From: Micromonospora costi
Lineage (GTDB): Bacteria; Actinomycetota; Actinomycetes; Mycobacteriales; Micromonosporaceae
Direction: 5' to 3'
DNA: 64,000 bases
Assembly (NCBI RefSeq): GCF_003626655.1
Contig: NZ_RBAN01000005.1
Location: 186,001-250,000 of the forward strand
The translations under genes were made by a program, and so were the position numbers. The notes beneath the pieces were generated by a model. The model saw only the letters and a program-made list of their open reading frames with translations. It made no database searches and was not told the origin of the DNA. Positions 34,803-42,839 of the stretch are shown piece by piece. Every line of letters begins with the position of its first letter. Within the stretch, counting starts at the first letter, position 1.

Positions 34803-35701
34803 TGGACCACGACCCGCACAGCGGCCACGAACAGGGGCCGGACCTCCTGGCACTGCTGCCCGCGCCGGCCCTGCTCGCCTGCGTCGTGGCTTATCTTCTC
34901 CTGGCCGGTCGGGCCCGACGACGCAACCCGGTCCAGGGGTGGAGCCACTGGCGCACGGCCAGCTTCGCGGTCGGGGCCGTCGTGCTGGCCGCCGCGCTCC
35001 TGCCGCCCGTCGCCACGGTCGCCCACACCGACTTCCGGGGCCACATGGCCCAGCACCTGATGGTCGGCATGTACGCACCGCTCGCTCTCGTGCTCGGCGC
35101 GCCGGTCACGCTGGCGCTGCGTACGCTGCCCGCGCGCGGTGGCCGCCGGCTGACCGCCGTCCTCCGCAGCCGCCCGGCCCGGATCCTGTCCCATCCCGCG
35201 GCGGGCCTGCTGCTGTCCACCGGCAGTCTCGTGCCGCTCTACTTCACCCCGCTCTACGACGCCACCGCGACCCGGCCGGCGCTGCACTGGTTGCTGCACG
35301 CGCACTTGCTGCTCGCCGGTGTGCTGTTCGCCCACGCCATCGCCGGCCCGGATCCGGCGCCCGGGCGGCCCGGCGTCCGCGCCCGCCTCGTCTATCTCGG
35401 CTTCGCCATCGCCGGGCACGCCGTCGTCGCGCAACTGCTGTACGGCGGTTTCTGGGTGGACGTCCCCGCCTCCGTCGCGCAGCGGCAGGGCGGCGCGGAA
35501 CTCATGTACTACGGCGGGGACATCGCCGAACTCCTCCTGGCCGCGGCCCTCGTCGGCACGTGGCGTCCCGAGCGCCGCGACCGGCGGCCCGCGTCAGTCC
35601 CTGTGGGACTGCCGCCAGTCGCGGACGGCGTCGCGCATCCGGTCGAACACCGCCACCGGGGGACCGGCCAGCATGTTGGCCGTCGCGGACTCGCCGGCTG
35701 A
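34802..35701 (+). CDS. CtaG-like cytochrome c oxidase assembly membrane protein
   Basis: A 299-residue protein of the caa3-type CtaG family (copper delivery to oxidase subunit I), with about seven membrane helices. Conserved His-rich segments include FRGHMAQHLMVGMYAPL and LLHAHLLLAGVLFAHAI. It is not next to oxidase genes here; a second CtaG-like gene lies in the oxidase cluster at 50025. The last 45 or so codons overlap the opposite hemerythrin gene by 108 bp and look low in conservation, so the C-terminus may have been extended by loss of an earlier stop. Confidence 0.85.
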   Translation: MDHDPHSGHEQGPDLLALLPAPALLACVVAYLLLAGRARRRNPVQGWSHWRTASFAVGAVVLAAALLPPVATVAHTDFRGHMAQHLMVGMYAPLALVLGAPVTLALRTLPARGGRRLTAVLRSRPARILSHPAAGLLLSTGSLVPLYFTPLYDATATRPALHWLLHAHLLLAGVLFAHAIAGPDPAPGRPGVRARLVYLGFAIAGHAVVAQLLYGGFWVDVPASVAQRQGGAELMYYGGDIAELLLAAALVGTWRPERRDRRPASVPVGLPPVADGVAHPVEHRHRGTGQHVGRRGLAG

Positions 35702-36160
35702 CGGATGCGGACGGGTCGGCGACACGGCCTCGGCGGCGCGGACGGCTCCCGCCATGCGGCGCAGCCGCTCCGGGTCGGTCTTCCGGCGCAACTCCGGGAA
35801 CTCCTCCTGCTCCTCGTGCGTGGCGTGCGCCACGACGGCCTGCTCGAACTCCGCGAACCGGGCGTCGAAGTCCGGCGCGTCGACGCCGAGGTCGTAGAGC
35901 TGCGAGAGCACGTGCTTGGCCTCGTTCTCCTCGTGCAGGCGGGCGTCCACCACCGCGTCGCCGGCGTCGTCGCGGGCGGCCGGGTGCACCACCTGCTCCT
36001 CGGCGCTCTCGTGCACGGCCAGCAGGCGGACGAGTTGCTGGAACGCCTGCTGCTTCTGCTCGCCCGTCGCGCCCCGGACCTGGGCGAACAACGACTTGAT
36101 CTCCTCGTGCTGGCGGAGCAGCAGGTCGACGACGTCCTGCTTCTGGGCAGTGCTCGTCAT
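35594..36160 (-). CDS. Hemerythrin-like HHE-domain protein
   Basis: A 188-residue cytoplasmic protein. GGAGGTTCACC sets the start at ATG 36160. The HHE four-helix bundle supplies possible di-iron ligands in RQHEEIK, HESAEEQVVHP, HEENEAKH and HATHEEQEEFPEL. Such proteins sense or bind oxygen, nitric oxide or iron. The C-terminal 45 residues are a Pro/Ala-rich tail. It is divergent from the iron-box promoter at 36291, so it may share iron or redox control. Confidence 0.9.
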   Translation of the reverse strand: MTSTAQKQDVVDLLLRQHEEIKSLFAQVRGATGEQKQQAFQQLVRLLAVHESAEEQVVHPAARDDAGDAVVDARLHEENEAKHVLSQLYDLGVDAPDFDARFAEFEQAVVAHATHEEQEEFPELRRKTDPERLRRMAGAVRAAEAVSPTRPHPSAGESATANMLAGPPVAVFDRMRDAVRDWRQSHRD

Positions 36161-36271
36161 GGTGAACCTCCGGAAACGTGTGGCTGGGCCGGTGATCACG
36201 TACCCGAAGGCACTTCGCGTAAAAGTTTCCGGCCGTCGCCGGGCCGGCCCCCGCGCTCGGATTTCCGCTGC

Positions 36272-36302
36272 TTGACAAAAGATCGATTGCTTAGGTTAGC
36301 CT
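36272..36302 (+). promoter_or_regulatory. Promoter of the permease-remnant/SIP operon
   Basis: TTGACA at 36272-36277 is a perfect -35 hexamer. TAGCCT at 36297-36302 is a plausible -10 with 19-bp spacing, lying inside the iron box. The start point would fall at or near the ATG at 36309, so the transcript would be leaderless. The -10 is an inference. Confidence 0.5.
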
Positions 36303-36309
36303 AACCTCA
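36291..36309. promoter_or_regulatory. Iron box (IdeR/DtxR operator)
   Basis: TTAGGTTAGCCTAACCTCA matches the 19-bp IdeR/DtxR consensus almost perfectly (TTAGGTTAGSCTAACCTAA), with an intact inverted repeat. It overlaps the -10 region and reaches the next start codon, so iron-loaded IdeR would block transcription. This is typical for siderophore uptake genes. Confidence 0.92.
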
Positions 36310-36449
36310 TGTCGAGTGGATCGAGGCTGGCCCGTACCGTCATCGCCCCCGCACAGATCCCCGCCAGCCTGGTCACGGCCATGATCGGCACCCCGTACTT
36401 CGTCTGGCTGCTGTGGCGCTCCCGCGCCGCGACGGCAACCGCCCGGTGA
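36309..36449 (+). pseudogene. Remnant of a FecCD-type siderophore ABC permease
   Basis: A 46-codon frame begins with ATG directly at the iron box. After five residues (MSSGS) it reads RLARTVIAPAQIPASLVTAM, then IGTPYFVWLLWRSR. That is the usual final helix and tail of a FecCD permease; the other 300 or so residues are missing. The picture is an internal deletion that joined the original promoter/start region to the permease's 3' end, leaving the downstream flavoprotein under iron control. The stub might be translated, but it cannot form a transporter. The family match is by recognition only. Confidence 0.7.
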
Positions 36450-36476
36450 CGTGCCGGCCCGACCCGGAGAGGAATC

Positions 36477-37382
36477 ATGACCCAGACCCTGCCCATCGCG
36501 CCCTGGCGCGTGTTCGCCGTCGAGGTGCGGGCGGTGCACCGGCTCAGCCCGTCGTTCGTGCGGGTCACGTTCACCGGGCCCGACCTCGACCGGTTCGCCG
36601 ACAACGGCTACGACCAGCGCATCAAACTCGCGCTGCCACCGCCCGACCGGCGGGAGGTGCGCCTGCCCGACGGCCCCGACTGGTACGCGCGGTGGCGCGG
36701 CCTGCCCGAGCCGGAACGCCCTCCGATCCGCACCTACACGGTCCGGGCCGTCCGCCCGCACCTGGCCGAGGTGGACGTCGACCTGGTCCTGCACGGCGAC
36801 GGCGGCCCGGCCACCCGGTGGGCGCGGCGGGCACGCCCCGGTGACCCGATCGCGATCATCGGCCCGGACGCCGGCTACGAGGGCGACCACGGCGGCATCG
36901 AGTTCCGGCCGCCGGCGACGGGACGCCTGCTGCTGGCCGGCGACGAGACCGCCGCGCCGGCGATCGCCGGCATCCTCGAACGCCTCGCACCGGACGTGTG
37001 CGGGCGGGCGCTGATCGAGGTACCGAAGGCCGAGGACGCCCTGCCGCTGGTCACACCGCCGGGCGTCGAGCTGACCTGGCTGGCCCGAGGGTCCGGCGCG
37101 TACGGCAGCCGGCTCGTCCCGGCGGTCACGGCGGCGGCGGGGGACCTTGTCGACGACCACGTGCCGGTCGCCGCCGGCCCGGTCCCCGACGTCGACATCG
37201 ACACCGGAATCCTCTGGGAGGTGCCCGCCGAGGTGCCGCCGGTGCCGCTGTACGCCTGGCTGGCCGGGGAGGCGGCCGTCATCCGCACCCTGCGGCGGCA
37301 CCTGGTGAGCGAGCGCGGCCTCGACCGGCGGGCCGTCGCGTTCATGGGCTATTGGAGGCTCGGACGCGCCGACGGCTCCTGA
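36477..37382 (+). CDS. Siderophore-interacting protein (FAD ferric-siderophore reductase)
   Basis: A 301-residue cytosolic flavoprotein. GGAGAGGAATC precedes the ATG. The FAD-binding barrel contains PSFVRVTFTGPDLDRF and the flavin motif RTYTVR. The SIP C-terminal domain follows with LLLAGDETAAPAIAGIL and YAWLAGEAAVIRTLRRHL then GYWRLG. Members use NAD(P)H to reduce imported ferric siderophores and release iron. It lies 27 bp after the permease remnant and must depend on the same iron box, which fits its role. Confidence 0.93.
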   Translation: MTQTLPIAPWRVFAVEVRAVHRLSPSFVRVTFTGPDLDRFADNGYDQRIKLALPPPDRREVRLPDGPDWYARWRGLPEPERPPIRTYTVRAVRPHLAEVDVDLVLHGDGGPATRWARRARPGDPIAIIGPDAGYEGDHGGIEFRPPATGRLLLAGDETAAPAIAGILERLAPDVCGRALIEVPKAEDALPLVTPPGVELTWLARGSGAYGSRLVPAVTAAAGDLVDDHVPVAAGPVPDVDIDTGILWEVPAEVPPVPLYAWLAGEAAVIRTLRRHLVSERGLDRRAVAFMGYWRLGRADGS

Positions 37383-37436
37383 CCGCCCGGTGGCGTGCCG
37401 GCGCCGGCCCCGACGCGGGCGCCGGTCGCCGGCGCC

Positions 37437-38009
37437 TCAGGCCCGTACGACGGGCGTGTCCACGAGGTGCTCGGCGACGAACCAGGTCTGCAGCTCGTTG
37501 GTGCGGATCACGTTCGACACCAGCAGGTCGTTGGTGCCGTCGTCGCCCAGGTCGGCCACCCGGGCGGCGGCGTCGTGCGCGTCGGTGAGGATCATCTCGT
37601 GCGCTTCGAGCAGGCGGGACAGCATCCCCGGGACCTCCTCGGCGCCGTCCGGCGGGCGCGGCACCCGGGTCAGCTCGGCCACGTGGCGCGGGTCGCCGAC
37701 CGCAATGCCGCCGAGCGTCTGCACCCGTTCGGCGACCATGTCGACCAGTTCGAGTTGCTCGCCGGCGTGCTTGTCGAGCAGCAGGTGCAGCTGGTAGAAC
37801 GTCGGCCCCCGCATGAGCCAGTGGTACTTCTTGTAGAGGTCGTGCAGGACGCGAGTGTCCGCGAGCACCTGGTTCAACCGCTCGCACGAGTACATCCGCG
37901 TCTCGTACGAGAGGCCGACCGGCAACTGCCGGACGCTGCCGAACGCCTGGATCTCCCGGCCGTGCTGGTGGAGCAGGGGCTGACTGTCCGCGCTGTTCGG
38001 CTGTCCCAC
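37437..38009 (-). CDS. dps: Dps-family ferritin-like protein
   Basis: A 190-residue DNA-protection protein. GAGGAGGCGGC before GTG 38009 decides the start; the frame extends upstream without family character. The ferroxidase helix reads LHDLYKKYHWLMRGPTFYQL and is followed by DKHAGEQLELVDMVAERVQTLGG, giving the intersubunit His/Asp/Glu ligands of Dps. It stores iron and uses it to detoxify peroxide. It is convergent with the SIP gene. Confidence 0.93.
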   Translation of the reverse strand: MGQPNSADSQPLLHQHGREIQAFGSVRQLPVGLSYETRMYSCERLNQVLADTRVLHDLYKKYHWLMRGPTFYQLHLLLDKHAGEQLELVDMVAERVQTLGGIAVGDPRHVAELTRVPRPPDGAEEVPGMLSRLLEAHEMILTDAHDAAARVADLGDDGTNDLLVSNVIRTNELQTWFVAEHLVDTPVVRA

Positions 38010-38156
38010 GCCGCCTCCTCGCTGCTCATCCGCCCGCTCGGAGCGGCACGACGGCAACGGGTGGGTCGCCGTCGGTACCCGATCGAGCCTAGGCACGCCA
38101 CGGTCGGGGCGTGGCCGATTCCGGAACCAGGCCGCCCGTCGGGATGACCCCGCCCG

Positions 38157-38687
38157 TCACCTGCCGTGGGCGGTCGGCGCGACCTCCGCGCAGCGTTCCC
38201 ACCGCTGCCACCACTGCCGCTCGGTCGGCTCGCCCGACGCCACGACCAGCGCCTCGACCAGCTCCGCGACACCGCCGACGGCGGCCGTCTCCGCACCGCG
38301 GACGAGGTCGCGGATCTGGGCGGTGCGCCGCCGCATGACCTCGCCCACGAGCGCCTTGCCCTCCTCGGTCAACGCCAGCCACGACACCCGCCGGTCGGCG
38401 GCACCCGGGTGGCGGCCCACCAGACCCCGGCGCACCAGGCGGTCGCAGGTGCGGGTCACGGTCGACGGATGGATATGCAGGGCGGCGGCCAGGTCGACGG
38501 TCCGGAGCGGCCCCCGGGAGGCGAGGACGACCATGGTCCGGTACTGCGACAGGGTGACGTCCGCGTCCAGCGTGCCGAGCGTCCGCGCGGTGATGCCGAC
38601 GAGGGCCCGGCTCAGCGCGGCCAACCCGTCCACCAGGTCCCTGTCGCCGCCCGCCGAGGTCGCCGGGGAAGGGACGTACAGGTCCAT
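38157..38687 (-). CDS. MarR-family transcriptional regulator
   Basis: A 176-residue regulator. The chosen ATG at 38687 opens a peptide of normal MarR length. The winged helix is clear: SQYRTMVVLASRGPLRTVDL, ALHIHPSTVTRTCDRLVRRG, then the wing GAADRRVSWLALTEEGKAL. The leader is weak. It is divergent from the holin-like gene and may regulate it; the ligand is unknown. Confidence 0.9.
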   Translation of the reverse strand: MDLYVPSPATSAGGDRDLVDGLAALSRALVGITARTLGTLDADVTLSQYRTMVVLASRGPLRTVDLAAALHIHPSTVTRTCDRLVRRGLVGRHPGAADRRVSWLALTEEGKALVGEVMRRRTAQIRDLVRGAETAAVGGVAELVEALVVASGEPTERQWWQRWERCAEVAPTAHGR

Positions 38688-38835
38688 CGGGTCATGATGG
38701 CACGCGTGCGGGACGGCGTCGGGCGCGGCCGTCGGGGAAGTCACACGGCGGCGGGAGACGGCCGGCCGGGCGGGGTGTGCCGCAAGGGAACGGGGGTACC
38801 AAGCCGGGTCGGCAGCGAGCAGCGTGGAGGGCACG

Positions 38836-39315
38836 ATGACGGGTGCGGCTGAACAGCCCGCCGGCGGCGGGCGCGCGGGCAACGTCGCGGAGAACCTCGC
38901 CGAGAACGTGGCCGGGGTGGTCCGCGAGGAGATGGTGGCGGTCCAGCGACAGCTCACCCAGGCCGCACTGCCGGCCGGGGCGGGCGTCGCCCTGCTCGCC
39001 GCGGCCGGCGGATGTCTGATCCTGGGCGCCGGCGCCGCGTCGACCACCGCGCTGCGCATGCTGGAGTCGTTCCTGCCGCGCCGCCTCGCGGCGGCCGGGA
39101 TGACGGCCGGTTACCTGGCCGCCGCGGTGGTGCTCGGACGGCTCGGCCTCGCCCAGCTCCGGGCGGCGGGTGGCGGCTCGGCGCGGGTCGCGGACGAGGT
39201 GCGCCACGCCGTCTCGGCGACCGCCAACCGGATGGTGCCGGCGGGAACCGCGGCGGCCCGTGACGCCGCCCGCGACCTCGGCGACGGCGCACGGCGGCGT
39301 TCCGGCCCGGCCTAG
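38836..39315 (+). CDS. Holin-X-like (phage holin family) membrane protein
   Basis: A 159-residue protein. GTGGAGGGCACG precedes ATG 38836. Residues 1-40 form an acidic amphipathic region (REEMVAVQRQLTQAA). Two hydrophobic helices follow at about 48-70 and 88-107, then a charged tail. This is the layout of actinobacterial holin-X/phage holin superfamily III proteins. They occur widely outside prophages, and no other phage gene is near, so a membrane housekeeping role is more likely than lysis. Confidence 0.7.
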   Translation: MTGAAEQPAGGGRAGNVAENLAENVAGVVREEMVAVQRQLTQAALPAGAGVALLAAAGGCLILGAGAASTTALRMLESFLPRRLAAAGMTAGYLAAAVVLGRLGLAQLRAAGGGSARVADEVRHAVSATANRMVPAGTAAARDAARDLGDGARRRSGPA

Positions 39316-39323
39316 ACCCTCCG

Positions 39324-39343
39324 CCCGCCCCTCCCGGGGCGGG
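39324..39343 (+). terminator. Terminator hairpin after the holin-like gene
   Basis: CCCGCCCC and GGGGCGGG form a perfect 8-bp stem with a 4-base loop nine bases after the stop codon. Confidence 0.65.
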
Positions 39344-39520
39344 TCCGGCCGTCCCGGGCCCCACTCCACACGCGCCGCCCTGCCGGCGCGGCCTTCCGGG
39401 CACTGCCCCGCCCGCCCTTTCCGGTCCTGGTCGCCCACCGGCGGCCCGGCGTACCCTTGGCCGCCACGGATACGTGCATCCGTGCATGTTCCGGCCTGCC
39501 GGGGGAGGGGTGGGGAAGCG

Positions 39521-41038
39521 GTGAAGCGTCATGCCACCCGGTGGATGCGGCGAGGAGCGGTCGCGCTCGCCATGATCGCCGTGATCCTCGCCGGCGTCGC
39601 CGGCGGGACCATGCTGGGCGGTCGGGTGACCGGGGACGTGGGCCCCCTCAAGGTCGAGTTCCAGCTCAGCCCGTCGGCCGACGGGGGCAGCGAGATCGCG
39701 GTGCCGCCGCTGGGCTCCCTCTTCCTGGACACCCACTCCGGGCCGGCCCGCCTCACGGCCCGCCTCGACTCCCTCGACCAGCAACGCGCCGAGGCGCTGA
39801 TCCACGACCCGAACGGCCTGGCCGCGGCCGGCGCCTCCGCCCCGGGCGATATCCGGGACGCCCTCCTGCGCCTGGGCCTGCGCACGGTGGCCGGCTCTGT
39901 GCTGGTCACCCTCCTGCTCGCGCTGTTGACCTTCCGCTCGACCCGCCGGGCCGCCTGGGCGGGCTCCCTCGCCCTGCTCGTCACGGGCGGCGCGCTGGGC
40001 GCGGCGGCGCTCACCGTACGACCGGGTGCGCTCGCCGAGCCCCGGTACGAGGGGCTGCTGGTCAACGCCCCGACGCTGGTCGGCGACGCCCGCCGGATCG
40101 CCGACGACTACACCCGCTACGCCGACCAGTTGCAACGGCTCGTCGGCAACGTGGGGAAGCTCTACGGCACCATGTCGAGCCTCCCGGTGTACGAGGACAA
40201 CCCGGGCGCCACCCGCATCCTGCACGTGTCGGACCTGCACCTCAACCCAGCGGCCTGGCCGGTGGTGCGGACCGTGGTGGAGCAGTTCGACGTCGACCTC
40301 GTGATCGACACGGGCGACATCACCGACTGGGGCAGCGAGCCCGAGACCTCGTACGTGTCGATGATCGGCCAACTGAAGGTGCCGTACGTCTACATCCGGG
40401 GCAACCACGACTCGGCCCGCACGGCCGCCGCGGTCGCCGGCCAACCGAACGCCGTGGTCCTGGACGACTCGGTGGCCGAGGTCGCCGGGGTGCGGATCGC
40501 CGGCATCGGCGACCCACGGTTCACCCCCGACAAGGAGGAGAAGGCGCCGGGCCCCTGGGAGGAGGGCGCCGACCCGGCGTCGGCCGGCACGCGGCTCGCC
40601 GACACCATCCGCGCGGCCGGCGCCCCGGTCGACATCGCCCTCGTGCACGACCCCGCGTCGGCCGACCCGCTCGCCGGTACCGTGCCGCTCGTCCTCGCCG
40701 GGCATCTCCACCAGCGGGAGGTGCGCATGCTGCCCGCCCCCGAGGGCGGGACGGCCACCCGGCTCGCCGTGCAGGGCTCCACGGGCGGGGCCGGCCTGCG
40801 CGGCCTCGAGAAGGACGAGCCGGTCCCGCTGGCCATGTCCGTCCTCTACCTGGGGCCGGACCACCGGCTCGAGGCGTACGACGACATCCGGGTGGGCGGC
40901 ACCGGGCTGGCCCAGGTGAGCCTGGACCGCCGGGTGGTCGACGAGCCTCCGGTGGAGGCTGCCGGGACGGCCGAGGGGACTCCGGCGGCACCCGGGTCCC
41001 CGCCGACGCCACTTCCCGTCGGGCGCGAGCCGAACTGA
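39521..41038 (+). CDS. Membrane-anchored metallophosphoesterase
   Basis: A 505-residue protein. The GTG at 39521 follows GGGGAAGCG. One helix near residues 12-32 and two helices near 120-170 place the C-terminal enzyme domain at the membrane. The calcineurin-like metal motifs appear in order: HVSDLHLN, DTGDITDWG, RGNHD and AGHLHQRE, with a LVHDP histidine between the last two. It cleaves an unknown phosphoester, possibly outside the cell. A Pro-rich tail ends the protein. Confidence 0.88.
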   Translation: MKRHATRWMRRGAVALAMIAVILAGVAGGTMLGGRVTGDVGPLKVEFQLSPSADGGSEIAVPPLGSLFLDTHSGPARLTARLDSLDQQRAEALIHDPNGLAAAGASAPGDIRDALLRLGLRTVAGSVLVTLLLALLTFRSTRRAAWAGSLALLVTGGALGAAALTVRPGALAEPRYEGLLVNAPTLVGDARRIADDYTRYADQLQRLVGNVGKLYGTMSSLPVYEDNPGATRILHVSDLHLNPAAWPVVRTVVEQFDVDLVIDTGDITDWGSEPETSYVSMIGQLKVPYVYIRGNHDSARTAAAVAGQPNAVVLDDSVAEVAGVRIAGIGDPRFTPDKEEKAPGPWEEGADPASAGTRLADTIRAAGAPVDIALVHDPASADPLAGTVPLVLAGHLHQREVRMLPAPEGGTATRLAVQGSTGGAGLRGLEKDEPVPLAMSVLYLGPDHRLEAYDDIRVGGTGLAQVSLDRRVVDEPPVEAAGTAEGTPAAPGSPPTPLPVGREPN

Positions 41039-41168
41039 CCGAGCCGGGACCGGCCCGACCGACGAGCCGGACGAGCCCGTGGCCGCGCGCCCGCCGCCCG
41101 CGCCGACGGTTTCGTCCAGGCCGTCGCGGGTACCGGCGTGGCGGCACCTCGCGAAGGGGGACGGACTC

Positions 41169-41420
41169 GTGAACCTGCGTCGGCTCGGTGACGTGGTGGT
41201 GGGCACGGCCGGGGACGTGGCGGGCGGCGTCGTCGACCCCCGGCGCGGGCTCGACCAGCTCCGCTCGGCCCTGTCCGCCCGGACCGGGGTCGCCCTGGCC
41301 GCGGGTCTCGTGGTCGGGTTCCTGGCGGCGCGGTCGCGCCGCCCGCCCGACCCCGCGCGTCTCACGAATCGAGCAGCCGACGGATCTCCGCGGCGGCCGG
41401 ATGGTGCGGCGCCAGCGTGA
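41169..41420 (+). CDS. Small one-helix protein
   Basis: An 83-residue reading frame from GTG 41169, preceded by GGGGGACGGACTC. It has a hydrophobic stretch (ARTGVALAAGLVVGFLAARS) and a basic, Pro-rich tail that overlaps the end of the opposite ccmH gene by 59 bp. No family is recognised. Codon usage and the Shine-Dalgarno make it credible but not certain. Confidence 0.5.
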   Translation: MNLRRLGDVVVGTAGDVAGGVVDPRRGLDQLRSALSARTGVALAAGLVVGFLAARSRRPPDPARLTNRAADGSPRRPDGAAPA

Positions 41421-42288
41421 GGAACCGGCGCAGCGTCGAGGGTGCCTCCGCCGGACGGGTGCGGCGTTGCGCGAGGCCGAGCACGAGCAGGCCGTCGGGT
41501 GATTCGGGGGACCGGGCGAGCACCTCGCGGACGGCCCGCTCCGCGCCGGCCGCGTCGTCCGCGCGGAGCAGGGCGAACGCGAGCCGGAGCTGGATCCCGT
41601 CGTCCGGCCGGTCCCGCAGCGCCTCCCGGTAGAGCGCGGCGGCGGCGTCGTACCGCTGCTGTCCTTCGAGGTCACGGGCCAGTTGGAGGGTGACCGCCAC
41701 GGGGTCCGCGGGCGGCGCCGCCGGTGCCGGGCGGCCCGTCTGGCCGGCGGCCACGGCCACCGCGACCACCAGCAGGGTCACACCGGCCGACGACACCCAC
41801 CAGAGGCGTCGAGCCGTGGGGCCACGCGGCGTCGGGGGCGCGGCCGACCCCGGGGTCCGGCGGCGTGCGACCGGTCCGGCCCGTCCCGCCGCCTCCTCCG
41901 GCCGTCGTGGCCGCAGTGTGCGCAGGGCGGCGGCGCCCGCAGCGAGCAGCGCCAGCGCCGGTACGGCCCACAGCAGCAGCGACACGCCCCGGGCGGGCGG
42001 GTCGGCGAGCACGTCCGTGCCGTACCGCTCGACGAACCAGCGGCGGATCTCGGCCGGGCTGCGTCCCTGGGCGAGCTGCTCGGCCACCGACTGTCGCATC
42101 GCCGCCGCGATCGGCGACGCCGAGTCGGCCACCGACTCGCCCTGGCAGGCCGGGCAGCGGAGCCCGCCCGCGACCGTCCGCACGGGGTCAGTGTCGGGGC
42201 CGGACGAGGACGAGCGGAGCAGCCCTACGGCCGCCGCGGCGAGCAGCGCCGCGACCACGAGCAGCCGGAGGGACCGCCGCGGGCTCAT
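41362..42288 (-). CDS. ccmH: CcmH/CcmI-like cytochrome c maturation protein
   Basis: A 308-residue System I protein. After an N-terminal helix, the CcmH domain shows GLRCPACQGESVADS, whose CxxC pair handles apocytochrome c thiols, and the usual IRRWFVERYGTDVL. A helix at about 103-123 and a second at about 165-185 precede a C-terminal TPR-like part (residues 210-308), as in CcmH-CcmI fusions that hold the apocytochrome. Its ATG overlaps the stop of the upstream thioredoxin gene (ATGA). Confidence 0.88.
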   Translation of the reverse strand: MSPRRSLRLLVVAALLAAAAVGLLRSSSSGPDTDPVRTVAGGLRCPACQGESVADSASPIAAAMRQSVAEQLAQGRSPAEIRRWFVERYGTDVLADPPARGVSLLLWAVPALALLAAGAAALRTLRPRRPEEAAGRAGPVARRRTPGSAAPPTPRGPTARRLWWVSSAGVTLLVVAVAVAAGQTGRPAPAAPPADPVAVTLQLARDLEGQQRYDAAAALYREALRDRPDDGIQLRLAFALLRADDAAGAERAVREVLARSPESPDGLLVLGLAQRRTRPAEAPSTLRRFLTLAPHHPAAAEIRRLLDS

Positions 42289-42839
42289 GGCGCCGCCAGC
42301 CGCGGCGCCACCCAGCGGTCCAGCCACGCCCGGTCGACGACCCCCTGCCGGCGGGCGACGATCCGACCGTCCCGGTCCACCACGAAGGTCTCCGGCACGC
42401 CGCGTACGCCCCACGCGACGGCCCGGATGCCGTCCGGGTCGGGCAGCACGGTCAGGTCCGCGACGCCGGTCTCGGCGAGCAGGGCCCGTACGGCCTCGGG
42501 CCCGTCGCGCAGGTTCAGGCCGACGATCCGCAGCCCGCGTGGGGACCAGCGGCGTGCGGCCTCGGCGAGCAGCGGCAACTCGTCCCGGCAGGGCCCGCAC
42601 CAGGAGGCGAAGACGTTCACGAGGACCACCTGACCGCGCGCCCCGGCGAGGTCGAACCGCCCGCCGTCGAGGGTCGCGCCGGCCAGCGCCGGAGCGGGGA
42701 CGGGCGTCGGGTCGCCGGCCGCCGGCGACGGCTCGGGTCCGGCGCGCAGGCCCGCGGCCAGGAGGCCGCCGACCGTCACGACGAGCAGGAGGGCCGTGAG
42801 GCGTCCCGCCGGTAGGCGGCGGGCCGGGCCGGCCGTCAC
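42285..42839 (-). CDS. ccmG: CcmG/TlpA-type thiol-disulfide oxidoreductase
   Basis: A 184-residue membrane-anchored thioredoxin-like protein. One helix at about 14-32 precedes an extracytoplasmic domain with NVFASWCGPCRDELP and the cis-Pro loop GVPETFVVDRDG. CcmG reduces apocytochrome c cysteines before heme attachment. The GTG start overlaps the ccmF stop (GTGA) and its end overlaps ccmH, so it is part of one tight leftward operon. Confidence 0.9.
   Translation of the reverse strand: MTAGPARRLPAGRLTALLLVVTVGGLLAAGLRAGPEPSPAAGDPTPVPAPALAGATLDGGRFDLAGARGQVVLVNVFASWCGPCRDELPLLAEAARRWSPRGLRIVGLNLRDGPEAVRALLAETGVADLTVLPDPDGIRAVAWGVRGVPETFVVDRDGRIVARRQGVVDRAWLDRWVAPRLAAP

Noticed and set aside
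38836..39315. Possible prophage signal from the holin-like gene
   Set aside because: No endolysin, integrase, capsid or tail gene is nearby, and holin-X proteins are common in non-phage actinobacterial DNA.
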